In this document: positions 8,727-16,779 of the stretch, one piece after another
Layout of the letters: the number at the start of each line of letters is the position of its first letter
Position numbering within the stretch: position 1 is the stretch's first letter
Assembly (NCBI GenBank): GCA_023416995.1
Contig: JAEZGI010000027.1
Span: forward strand, 219,276 to 283,275
Origin: Bacteroidota bacterium
GTDB lineage: Bacteria > Bacteroidota > Bacteroidia > Chitinophagales > Chitinophagaceae
DNA length: 64,000 nucleotides
Direction: 5' to 3'
The notes under the pieces: model-generated
What the model was told of the DNA's origin: nothing
The model's database searches: none
The model's input: only the letters and a program-made list of their open reading frames with translations
Position numbers and translations under genes: made by a program

Positions 8727-9512
8727 TCAGTTATCGCGCAACAAATTAACAAATTGTTCAAACGCAACCCCGGGATTTTCTGCTTTCATAAAATTTTCAC
8801 CTATAAGGAATCCTTTAAAACCTTGCTTTTTAAACATGCGGATTGTTTCAACGTTGCTTATTCCACTTTCTGCAATCTTCACTTTCCCTTCCGGGATCCG
8901 GGCTGCCATAGCAAGACTACGTTCAAGATCTACCTCAAATGTTTTTAAACTCCGGTTATTGATTCCAACCAGGTCAATCTTATCGCAGATATGTTCCAGT
9001 TCATCTTCATCATGTAATTCAAGCAAAACCTCGAGCCCGATCAATGTTGCAAATTCCGCAAGTTGTTTTACTTCGAGCGGGCTGAGACAAGCTGCGATCA
9101 ATAAAATCGCATCTGCGCCCATCGCTTTTGATTCCACGATCTGGTATTCGTCGATGATAAAGTCTTTACGAATAATGGGCAATTGATTAACCCTTGCTTT
9201 GATAAGGTCGTTAGAGCTTCCGCCAAAAAACTGGCCGTCGGTCAGCACTGAAAGTGCAGAAGCGCCATTTGCAGCATAAGCCTGGGTTACATTTAATACG
9301 TCGGCATTTTTATTTATATCGCCTTTTGACGGTGATTTTCTTTTAAACTCGGCTATGATCCCGGTTTTTGCCGGATCAAGCAGGGCCGCCTTCATTGACA
9401 GCGTTTGCCGGTGAAAAAACTCACTTTGCTTTACTTCTTCAAGCGGTATCATTTTTTTCTTTTCCGCTACTTCGCTTCTTTTCTGCTTTATGATAGCATC
9501 TAAAATGTTCAT
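8727..9512 (-). CDS. trpC: Indole-3-glycerol phosphate synthase
   Basis: 261 residues; decarboxylating ring closure of CdRP, step 4. Motifs: IIAEFKRKSPSKG with the catalytic Lys, LSVLTDGQFFGGS, IIRKDFIIDEYQI, VGINNRSLKTFEVD and VKIAESGISN. The gap to trpF is 127 nt, the largest in the operon; I see no promoter or gene of note in it. Confidence 0.97.
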   Translation of the reverse strand: MNILDAIIKQKRSEVAEKKKMIPLEEVKQSEFFHRQTLSMKAALLDPAKTGIIAEFKRKSPSKGDINKNADVLNVTQAYAANGASALSVLTDGQFFGGSSNDLIKARVNQLPIIRKDFIIDEYQIVESKAMGADAILLIAACLSPLEVKQLAEFATLIGLEVLLELHDEDELEHICDKIDLVGINNRSLKTFEVDLERSLAMAARIPEGKVKIAESGISNVETIRMFKKQGFKGFLIGENFMKAENPGVAFEQFVNLLRDN

Positions 9513-9574
9513 CTCTTAATAACTGTTTTTCTTTGGGTTACTTTTTCGAGTCACTTAACTGAAAAACCGCCACG

Positions 9575-10567
9575 TTATTGCAAGGAAATCAGCTTTTTAA
9601 ATGCTGAAAGCGCCTTGCCACTTTCAAGGCTTTCCACGGCTGCATGGTAAGCCGTAGAGTAGTCTGCGTATTTACCTGTACATGATAAAGCCATTGCCGC
9701 ATTGGCTATTACTACGGCGTTTTGCGCCCAGGTACCATGACCCTCTAATATCTTCAGAAAAATCTTTGCTGCGTCTTCTGCCGTATTTCCGCCGTAAATA
9801 TCGGAAGGTGAAACCGAACGATGCCCGAGTTGTTCCGGCGTCATAATTCTTTCGCCTTTATTGGTGATAACCTTTGTGTCGCTGGTCAGTGATATTTCAT
9901 CATATCCATCAAGACTATGAATAATGGTAAAAGCCTTACCGGTTTGCTGTAGCAGGTAATTGTAAATTCTGGCCATTTCAAGACTAAACACACCAACAAG
10001 CTGGAAAGCCGGCGCCGCCGGGTTCACCATGGGCCCAAGCATATTAAAAAAATTGCGGATCCCCAGGTTCTTTCGGATAGGGGCAACCGTTTTCAGCGCG
10101 GGATGAAAAAGCGGTGCATGTAGAAAACAGATATTACTCTGATCAATTTCCTGCCTCAAACGATCCGGATGATTTTTCAGTTTGTAACCCAGCAGTTCCA
10201 TCACATTTGATGCACCACTTACAGAAGTAGCACCATAGTTGCCATGTTTGGCAACCTTCTGCCCCGTACCTGCCACTATAAAGCAGGACAAGGTTGAGAT
10301 ATTAAAAGTGTTTTTACCGTCGCCCCCGGTGCCCACAATGTCGATCGTATCAAGTCCATCAAGATTTACGGGAACACAAAGCTCCAGGAGAGCGTCCCGA
10401 AAACCTTCCAGCTCAGCGATGGTAATACTGCGCATAAGGAACACCGTTATAAAAGCGGACATTTCCGCGTCATTGTAGACCCCTTTTGAAATGTTGGTTA
10501 GAATATCCTTTGCTTCCTGGCGGGTAAGCGTTTTATGTTCGAAGAGGTAAAGAAGTATTTTTTTCAC
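9575..10567 (-). CDS. trpD: Anthranilate phosphoribosyltransferase
   Basis: 330 residues; transfers ribose phosphate from PRPP to anthranilate. PRPP/pyrophosphate loop VGTGGDGKNTFNIST near residue 80, KHGNYGATSVSGASNVMELLG, and the helical N-terminal domain are all present. Stand-alone, not fused to the glutaminase TrpG. Confidence 0.97.
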   Translation of the reverse strand: MKKILLYLFEHKTLTRQEAKDILTNISKGVYNDAEMSAFITVFLMRSITIAELEGFRDALLELCVPVNLDGLDTIDIVGTGGDGKNTFNISTLSCFIVAGTGQKVAKHGNYGATSVSGASNVMELLGYKLKNHPDRLRQEIDQSNICFLHAPLFHPALKTVAPIRKNLGIRNFFNMLGPMVNPAAPAFQLVGVFSLEMARIYNYLLQQTGKAFTIIHSLDGYDEISLTSDTKVITNKGERIMTPEQLGHRSVSPSDIYGGNTAEDAAKIFLKILEGHGTWAQNAVVIANAAMALSCTGKYADYSTAYHAAVESLESGKALSAFKKLISLQ

Positions 10568-10609
10568 TTTAATCGCGTTTAATTTGTCAATGTTCTGGTT
10601 GTTCCGGGA

Positions 10610-11185
10610 TTATTGACGGAGCCAGTTCCTTATGATCGTTTCACCTTTGGGTGTTAACACACTTTCAGGATGAAACTGAACGCCCTGAACATCGAATTTT
10701 TTGTGTTGCAATGCCATGATAAAGTCTTTATCATCTACCGCAGTGACCTCCAGCTCGTCAGGAAAATTTTCAGGAGATACTACCCAACTATGATAACGGC
10801 CAACTACAAAATCATCTTCGAGCCCTTCAAACAAAACGGATGGTTTTTCTTTCAGTAACCTGACAGGTGTTGCAACCCCGTGGTACACTGTTGAAAGATT
10901 AATCAGGGACCCACCAAAGGCCTGTCCGATAGCCTGGTGACCCAGACAAACACCGAGGATTGATTTGGAAGCAGCGTATTCACGAATAACGGGAAGTAAT
11001 AAGCCCGCTTCTTCAGGTACTCCCGGACCGGGAGACAAAATGATTTTATCATAATCCCTGATCTTCTCCAAAGCAATCTGATCGTTGCGATATACATCCA
11101 CCTTCAGATGTGTGATTTTTTCTACCAGGTGAACCAGGTTGTAAGTGAAAGAATCATAATTATCAAAAACAAGGATCTTCATCAC
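10610..11185 (-). CDS. trpG: Anthranilate synthase, glutamine amidotransferase component
   Basis: 191 residues; supplies ammonia to TrpE. Class I glutaminase with nucleophile C80 in GVCLGHQAIGQAFGG and the His-Glu pair in GVQFHPESVLTPKG. The position between trpE and trpD favours TrpG over the near-identical PabA, though one protein may serve both anthranilate and aminodeoxychorismate synthesis; I see no pabB in the window. Confidence 0.94.
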   Translation of the reverse strand: MMKILVFDNYDSFTYNLVHLVEKITHLKVDVYRNDQIALEKIRDYDKIILSPGPGVPEEAGLLLPVIREYAASKSILGVCLGHQAIGQAFGGSLINLSTVYHGVATPVRLLKEKPSVLFEGLEDDFVVGRYHSWVVSPENFPDELEVTAVDDKDFIMALQHKKFDVQGVQFHPESVLTPKGETIIRNWLRQ

Positions 11186-11229
11186 GCTTTCTGTTTATTG
11201 TTTGTGCTGGTTGAATTGTTTAACGCGGT

Positions 11230-12645
11230 TTAAATGATCTCGGATGCAAACGAGATAGCTTTTTTTAGCGCGCCTAATTTATTATTGACCTCCTGTAATT
11301 CGCTTTCCGGTTTACTGGCGGCTACCACACCTGCACCAGCCTGGTAGAACAGTGTGTTATCGCGACTCAGGAAAGTTCTGATCATTATTGCCTGGTTACA
11401 CGAGCCATCAAAACCCATGAAACCAATACAACCACCATAATATCCCCGTTGAGTTGGTTCATATTGATCTATCAGTTCCATGGCTTTAAACTTAGGGGCA
11501 CCACTCAGGGTTCCCGCAGGGAATGTTACAGCAAGTAATTCGAAAGGATTGGTTCCTGTTTTTACTGAACCAGTCACTTCACTTACAAGGTGAATTACGT
11601 GAGAATAATACTGAACCTTGCGGTAATAGGATACGGTTACATTGTCACAAAGCCGGCTCAGATCATTGCGGGCAAGATCGACGAGCATAACATGTTCTGC
11701 ATTTTCTTTTGCATCTTCAAGCAGCTCTGCGGCCCTGGCCTGGTCCTGCTGATCTTCACCGGTTCTTTTAAAAGTTCCGGCAATGGGATGTACCACCGCT
11801 TTTCCGTTTTGTATGATCAGTTGCGATTCGGGCGATGAACCCATCAGTTTGTAATCGCCATAATCAAAATAAAAAAGATAAGGAGAAGGATTGATGTTCC
11901 TGAGTGCGCGGTAAACATTGAACTCATCACCGGTAAAGGACTGCTGAAAACGCCGGCTGAGGACTATCTGGAACACGTCGCCCCTGTAGCAACTCTGAAT
12001 ACCCTTTTTCACCATCTCAACATATTCACCATCTTCGAGGTTCGAGATCTCTTCGCCTTTGGAAGAAAAAGGATATACCGGCACATCCCTGCTACGTATG
12101 AGTGATTCAACAACGGCCACCTCCGATTCAATGCCATTGATGTTGTTCTCGCAGATGTATAATTCGTTTTTAAAGTGATTGATGACAATTACATACTGGT
12201 ATAAGCGGTATCGCATCAGGGGAATAGCACCTGCTTCCGTACGTGACTGAAATGATACCGTATCAAAATATTTTACAGCATCAAAACTTGTATATCCAAA
12301 AAGCCCTTGTGCTGATTTAACTGGTTTTTCTGTTGCAGGTGCTACATCGAAACGCTGCATAAAACTCCATGCTATTCCAGGAATAGAAGCTTTGGCATCC
12401 ATGGTTTCTCTTACAGGGTTCTCACCGGGCAGTTTTGTTTCTACCACACGCGAGTTGTTAATTTCAATACCAGCAATCGCATTGATACAGATAAATGAAA
12501 AACTGTTTTCGGCCAGGTGATAGTCTGTGCTCTCCAGGAGGATGGTATCGCGGAAACGATCGCGCAACCTGAGATAGATGCCAACGGGTGTATGTACGTC
12601 TGAAAGGATTTTTTTGTGCGTTGTTGTAACTCCTATTCTTTTCAT
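11230..12645 (-). CDS. trpE: Anthranilate synthase component I
   Basis: 471 residues; converts chorismate to anthranilate, the committed step. The C-terminal chorismate-binding domain has GSSPESQLII, PIAGTFKRTG, DLARNDLSRLC and GTLSGAPKFKAMELID. Near the N-terminus the LLES motif (in ILLESTDYHL) is the conserved tryptophan-binding element of feedback-sensitive TrpE, so end-product inhibition is likely in addition to the attenuator found just upstream. First structural gene of trpEGDCFBA. Confidence 0.97.
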   Translation of the reverse strand: MKRIGVTTTHKKILSDVHTPVGIYLRLRDRFRDTILLESTDYHLAENSFSFICINAIAGIEINNSRVVETKLPGENPVRETMDAKASIPGIAWSFMQRFDVAPATEKPVKSAQGLFGYTSFDAVKYFDTVSFQSRTEAGAIPLMRYRLYQYVIVINHFKNELYICENNINGIESEVAVVESLIRSRDVPVYPFSSKGEEISNLEDGEYVEMVKKGIQSCYRGDVFQIVLSRRFQQSFTGDEFNVYRALRNINPSPYLFYFDYGDYKLMGSSPESQLIIQNGKAVVHPIAGTFKRTGEDQQDQARAAELLEDAKENAEHVMLVDLARNDLSRLCDNVTVSYYRKVQYYSHVIHLVSEVTGSVKTGTNPFELLAVTFPAGTLSGAPKFKAMELIDQYEPTQRGYYGGCIGFMGFDGSCNQAIMIRTFLSRDNTLFYQAGAGVVAASKPESELQEVNNKLGALKKAISFASEII

Positions 12646-12677
12646 GAGCCGCCTGATGATTTATTAGCGCTTTAAAT

Positions 12678-12705
12678 AAAAAAACCCCGGGAAAAACACC
12701 CGGGG
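12678..12705 (-). terminator. trp attenuator terminator
   Basis: On the minus strand, stem CCCCGGG (12705-12699) / CCCGGGG (12691-12685), loop TGTTTTT, then seven T. It lies 33 nt after the trpL stop and 33 nt before trpE. Because a promoter sits between hpf and this hairpin, it acts inside the trp leader and is not only an hpf terminator. Confidence 0.9.
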
Positions 12706-12749
12706 CTTAATATGTTATATGTAACACAGTAATAGCTTTACCAGCCCCG
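12701..12749 (-). promoter_or_regulatory. trp antiterminator
   Basis: On the minus strand CGGGGCT (12749-12743), inside the last codons of trpL, is perfectly complementary to AGCCCCG (12707-12701), which includes the 5' arm of the terminator. An inner TGTTA/TAACA hairpin brings the arms together. A ribosome stalled at the three Trp codons leaves CGGGGCT free and the operon is read. A ribosome that reaches the stop codon covers it and the terminator forms. Confidence 0.85.
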
Positions 12750-12797
12750 TTTAGAGTTAGTATGCCACCACCACTGATTGTTAATATTAATTTTCAT
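12738..12797 (-). CDS. trpL: trp operon leader peptide
   Basis: A 20-codon ORF too short for normal gene calling. The product reads MKININNQWWWHTNSKRGW: three consecutive Trp codons and a fourth just before the stop. It lies directly upstream of an antiterminator/terminator pair and of trpE, which is the arrangement of ribosome-mediated attenuation (known from the enteric trp operon). The ATG is 7 nt after the -7 box, so the mRNA probably has almost no 5' untranslated region. There is no Shine-Dalgarno sequence. The role is inferred from sequence, but the combination of Trp run, position and paired RNA structures is hard to explain otherwise. Confidence 0.92.
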   Translation of the reverse strand: MKININNQWWWHTNSKRGW

Positions 12798-12804
12798 TGC
12801 CGAA

Positions 12805-12836
12805 CAAAGATGAAACAGAATTCTGATTCAATCAAA
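12805..12836 (-). promoter_or_regulatory. trp operon promoter
   Basis: On the minus strand TTTG (12836-12833), 20 nt, then CATCTTTG (12812-12805): the Bacteroidota -33/-7 pair TTTG...TAnnTTTG with one mismatch. It begins 3 nt past the hpf stop codon. Confidence 0.7.
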
Positions 12837-12838
12837 TT

Positions 12839-13135
12839 TTATTTTGAGGTTTTGGTTTTATGTTTTTCGATCTGCCTTTCCAAAGCCTCGGCGGCCGCAG
12901 AAATAGCGGCCTCAAAAGACTGATTGCGGTCGGTCGCAATAAGATCATTTCCCGGGATCACGAGCCTGATATCTGCCACTTTATTTGCGCGATCGTCAGC
13001 ATTATCGACCCTTAGGGTTATTTCACAACTCATAATGGTGTCGAGATAACGGAAAAGTCTCGATACTTTTTTTTCGCCATAAACGATTAATTCATCACTT
13101 GCCTTAAAATCAATACTCTGAATGTTTACTATCAT
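12839..13135 (-). CDS. hpf: Ribosome hibernation-promoting factor, short form
   Basis: 98 residues, HPF/YfiA (RaiA) family. It opens with IVNIQSIDFKASDELIVYGEKKVSRL, has alternating beta/alpha pattern, and ends in a basic tail (ERQIEKHKTKTSK). It would bind in the 30S channel and help form inactive ribosomes in stationary phase. It lacks the C-terminal dimerisation domain of the long form. It is upstream of the trp operon on the same strand, but the trp promoter begins right after its stop, so the two are separate units. Confidence 0.92.
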   Translation of the reverse strand: MIVNIQSIDFKASDELIVYGEKKVSRLFRYLDTIMSCEITLRVDNADDRANKVADIRLVIPGNDLIATDRNQSFEAAISAAAEALERQIEKHKTKTSK

Positions 13136-13281
13136 GATTTAAAAAATTTTTATAAGCTGTGGTACCGGACAATACTAACAAATGTTTTCTTTATATACAC
13201 TATCCGGTTAGTTAATGTTTGAAACGAATCGTTAAACAACTATATTTTGTTATATTTCAACTGAGACCAAAACTTTTTACA

Positions 13282-14475
13282 ATGAACCCGGGCCAACGAT
13301 TGCTTTCGCTAGACTTTTTACGCGGTTTAATTATGGTGCTGCTTGCATTTGAAGCAAGCGGGCTGTATCATCATCTTACCACGGCCAGTGATGATTCCGT
13401 ATGGCATGGCCTGATGCTTCAGTTTGATCATCATCCCTGGAACGGTCTGCGTTTCTGGGATCTTGTTCAGCCCGGTTTTATGTTTATTGCCGGTACGGCT
13501 ATGGCCTACTCCATTACCAAACAACGTCAGCAGGGCATGACCTGGATGCAGACCTTCCGTAAGGCCCTGCGAAGATCGGGCTGGTTATTTTTCTGGGGAG
13601 TGCTCGACTATGCGGTCAGAAGATCCGGTTTATCCTTCGAATTATGGAACGTATTAACGCAATTGTCATTTACTACGCTTGTTGCTTTTCTTGTATTTAA
13701 CTGGAGCTATCGTAACCAGGCATTGATTTGTGTGGCCCTCCTCCTTTTAACAGAGGTTTTATACAGGTTCACGAATATCCCGGGCTTTGATCAGCCCTTT
13801 ACTGACCAGAAAAACTTCGGTAACTGGATGGATCTGCAATTGATGAATACGATCAACAAAGGCGGTTGGGTGGCCATCAATTGTATACCAACAGCAGTAC
13901 ATACAATCGCGGGTGCAATGGTGGGAAAGTTTTTGCTTCAGCAAACCGGCATCATTGTTAAAAAACCAACTGCAAATCTTGACAGCCCGGCTGCTGATGC
14001 TGCGCAGGGAACAGTAGCCGCCTCGGTAAGTGACCGTAACACAAAGGTCAGCGCTTCGTTGCGTCCTTTGCTTTTTTGGGGACTGATCTCTTTGATTGTT
14101 GGTTACGGCCTGGATTGGACGGGTATAACACCGATCATTAAACGAATAGCAACAACTTCATTTACTATGGCTTCCCTGGGATGGTGTCTTTGGGCCCTTG
14201 CTGCCTGCTACTGGTGGATCGATATTCTTCAGCACAGAAAATATTTACGGTTTTTTACGATCGTGGGAATGAATTCGATCTTTATCTACCTGTTTTTTGA
14301 AATCGTCGGCGCCAGGTGGTTCAACGGATATGTGGGCGCAGTTACAAATGGTCTGATGTCTTTTGTTAACGTGCCGGAGCTGCCCATGTTGATCATAACC
14401 TCACTCTGCATCTTTACCCTCGAATGGCTGATGTGTTACTTTCTTTATAAAAAGAAAATCTTCTTTCGTGTCTAG
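13282..14475 (+). CDS. Membrane acyltransferase-like protein (DUF5009 / HGSNAT family)
   Basis: 397 residues from the ATG at 13282 (MNPGQRLLSLDFLRG); the frame is open upstream to 13219 but the SLDFLRG start is typical of the family. About ten hydrophobic membrane segments are visible. The N-terminal 'LDFLRGLIMVLLAFE' and 'WDLVQPGFMFIAGTAMAYS' match the family of heparan-alpha-glucosaminide N-acetyltransferase and DUF5009 proteins, which move acetyl groups across a membrane onto sugars. The natural substrate is unknown. It stands alone on the plus strand between the two minus-strand amino-acid operons and has no evident tie to them. Confidence 0.8.
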   Translation: MNPGQRLLSLDFLRGLIMVLLAFEASGLYHHLTTASDDSVWHGLMLQFDHHPWNGLRFWDLVQPGFMFIAGTAMAYSITKQRQQGMTWMQTFRKALRRSGWLFFWGVLDYAVRRSGLSFELWNVLTQLSFTTLVAFLVFNWSYRNQALICVALLLLTEVLYRFTNIPGFDQPFTDQKNFGNWMDLQLMNTINKGGWVAINCIPTAVHTIAGAMVGKFLLQQTGIIVKKPTANLDSPAADAAQGTVAASVSDRNTKVSASLRPLLFWGLISLIVGYGLDWTGITPIIKRIATTSFTMASLGWCLWALAACYWWIDILQHRKYLRFFTIVGMNSIFIYLFFEIVGARWFNGYVGAVTNGLMSFVNVPELPMLIITSLCIFTLEWLMCYFLYKKKIFFRV

Positions 14476-14523
14476 ATCACGGAAGAGGATTTATGATTTA
14501 CGCGTCCAGGGTGCCGGTTCAGA

Positions 14524-15663
14524 TCAAAGCACACCTTTTGTGGATGGCAGGTGATTGCTCAGAGGATCTCTTTTTACAGCCATCCTGATCGCCTTTGCAA
14601 AAGCTTTGAAAATTGATTCAATTTTGTGATGCTCGTTATCACCGCGACACTCAATATTCAGATTACATTTTGCACCATCAGAGAATGACTTAAAGAAATG
14701 AAAAAACATTTCAGTGGGCATTTCACCTACGAATTCTCTTTTGAAGTCGGCGTTCCAGACAATCCAGTTTCGTCCGCCAAAATCGATTAACACCTTTGCT
14801 TCAGCATCATCCATGGGTAATGCAAAACCATAACGTTCCATCCCGCGTTTATCAGCCAGGGCCAGCGCAAAAGCTTCGCCCAACGCGATGCCCGTATCTT
14901 CAATGGTATGATGTTCATCAATATCCAGGTCACCATTTGTACGAACCGTAAGATCCATTTTGCCATGGCGTGCGATCTGATCGAGCATGTGATCAAAAAA
15001 ACCAATACCCGTATAGATTTGGCCCTTACCTGTACCATCAATATTTAGTTCAATCTTGATCTGGGTTTCATTGGTATTACGTTCATGTATTACGCGGCGA
15101 AGTCCCAAACGGAGGAACTCATAAATCCTGCTCCACTCACTGGTTTCGAGCGCGATCACGCTCCGCAATTCATCGACCTGGTTTTTTATTTCAGCGACTC
15201 CAAGGTCCGGATCGTTGTTTAGCCAGATAGCCTTGCAACCGAGGTTTTTTGCAAGCTGTACATCCGTGATCCGGTCGCCAATCACATATGAGTTGGCAAT
15301 ATCGTACTGATCATTATTAAGATATTGAGTAAGCATACCGGTATTCGGTTTGCGGGTTGGCGCATTATCAGCCGGGAAGGATCTGTCGATATGCACCGCT
15401 GAAAAATGTATTCCCTCGCCTTCCAGTGATTTCATAACAAGGTTATGCAGGGGCCAGAATGTATCTTCCGGAAAACTTTCGGTACCAAGCCCATCCTGGT
15501 TTGTAACCATCACCAGTTCATAATCAAACTCCCTTGCAATGAGCTCCATATAACGGAACATCTGCGGATAAAAAGTAAGCTTATCAAATGAATCGAGCTG
15601 GTATGTTGGCGGGGCCTCGTTTATTAAGGTGCCGTCCCTGTCAATAAATAATATACGTTTCAT
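14524..15663 (-). CDS. hisB: Bifunctional histidinol-phosphatase / imidazoleglycerol-phosphate dehydratase
   Basis: 379 residues. The N-terminal HAD phosphatase (about 1-165) has LFIDRDGTLINE with nucleophile D8 and acid D10, VTNQDGLG, and GDRITDVQLAKNLG. The C-terminal dehydratase (about 185-379) has GIGFFDHMLDQIARHG, DEHHTIEDTGIALGEA and GDNEHHKIESIFKAFA, whose His/Glu residues bind two manganese ions. It performs steps 6 and 8 of histidine synthesis. Last gene of hisGDCB, 8 nt after hisC. Confidence 0.97.
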   Translation of the reverse strand: MKRILFIDRDGTLINEAPPTYQLDSFDKLTFYPQMFRYMELIAREFDYELVMVTNQDGLGTESFPEDTFWPLHNLVMKSLEGEGIHFSAVHIDRSFPADNAPTRKPNTGMLTQYLNNDQYDIANSYVIGDRITDVQLAKNLGCKAIWLNNDPDLGVAEIKNQVDELRSVIALETSEWSRIYEFLRLGLRRVIHERNTNETQIKIELNIDGTGKGQIYTGIGFFDHMLDQIARHGKMDLTVRTNGDLDIDEHHTIEDTGIALGEAFALALADKRGMERYGFALPMDDAEAKVLIDFGGRNWIVWNADFKREFVGEMPTEMFFHFFKSFSDGAKCNLNIECRGDNEHHKIESIFKAFAKAIRMAVKRDPLSNHLPSTKGVL

Positions 15664-15671
15664 AATATAAA

Positions 15672-16727
15672 TTAGATAGATAGAAATGCCTGTATCTCGC
15701 GAACCAGGCTTTTGTTTTCAGCAGGTGTACCAATAGTAATACGAAGACAACCTTCACACAACGTAACATTACTCCGGTCGCGTACAACGATTCCTTTGCC
15801 AAGCAGGTATTCGTATAACCCGCGCGCATCACGCAGTTTCACCAGCAAAAAGTTGGCATCTGATGGATGGATCTTTTCAACGCCCGGAATCTTTTCCAGC
15901 TGATTTTTTAGTTCATTGCGTTCGTTCACGATTTCCTGGATCATCTGGTTCACCTGGTCAACTTCTTCAAGTGCCTTTAATACCAACTCCTGTGAAGCCT
16001 GGTTGATGTTATAGGGTGGTTTCACTTTGTTCATCACATTCACAATATCAACAGAAGCGAAGGCCATTCCTACTCTTAACGCCGCAAGCCCCCAGGCTTT
16101 TGAAAGCGTTTGTAAAATCACAAGGTTGGGATAATCCGACAACTCCTGCGTAAAAGAACGAAAACGGGAGAAGTTGATATAAGCTTCATCTATAACTACC
16201 AGGCCGAAATAGTTATTCAGTATCACTTCTATGTCATCACGGTCGAGGGAATTACCTGTGGGGTTATTGGGTGAACAGAGGAAAATCATTTTTGTGTTAT
16301 CATCAACAGCCGCTTCAAGCGCCGGCATATCCAGTTGAAACGATGGTGTTAATGGCACTTTCTTTACCTGCACATCGTTGATATTGGCACTCACCTCGTA
16401 CATACCATAGGTAGGCGGACAAATAATTACATTGTCTTTACCAGGTTCGCAGCAAGCACGAAAAAGTACATCGATACATTCGTCACTACCGTTGCCCAGG
16501 AAAATATTCTCAGCCGGTACTGATTTTATCCTGCTCAATGATTCTTTTACTTTTTTCTGAAGCGGATCAGGATACCGGTTATACCAGCGTGGTAACGGTG
16601 AGCCATAACTGTTTTCGTTTGCGTCAAGATATATACTCGCTTCACCGCTAAATTCATCACGCGCCGATGAATATGGAACCAGCTTTTTAATATTTTCCCT
16701 CAATACCTGGTTGAGATCAAAACTCAT
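15672..16727 (-). CDS. hisC: Histidinol-phosphate aminotransferase
   Basis: 351 residues; PLP-dependent fold type I aminotransferase, step 7. The PLP lysine is in LQTLSKAWGLAALRVG. Also visible are YLDANENSYG near the N-terminus, FLGNGSDECIDVL, FLCSPNNPTGN, and the substrate-binding Arg region GCLRITIGTPAENK. Between hisD (52 nt gap) and hisB. Confidence 0.96.
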   Translation of the reverse strand: MSFDLNQVLRENIKKLVPYSSARDEFSGEASIYLDANENSYGSPLPRWYNRYPDPLQKKVKESLSRIKSVPAENIFLGNGSDECIDVLFRACCEPGKDNVIICPPTYGMYEVSANINDVQVKKVPLTPSFQLDMPALEAAVDDNTKMIFLCSPNNPTGNSLDRDDIEVILNNYFGLVVIDEAYINFSRFRSFTQELSDYPNLVILQTLSKAWGLAALRVGMAFASVDIVNVMNKVKPPYNINQASQELVLKALEEVDQVNQMIQEIVNERNELKNQLEKIPGVEKIHPSDANFLLVKLRDARGLYEYLLGKGIVVRDRSNVTLCEGCLRITIGTPAENKSLVREIQAFLSI

Positions 16728-16779
16728 AAAAATTCATTTATACTTTGTTGTTATCAACGGTTTCCCCGAAGGCTTTTAC

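Noticed and set aside
12678..12705. Simple terminator of hpf
   Set aside because: A promoter and the trpL ORF lie between hpf and the hairpin, and an antiterminator competes with it, so attenuation explains more.
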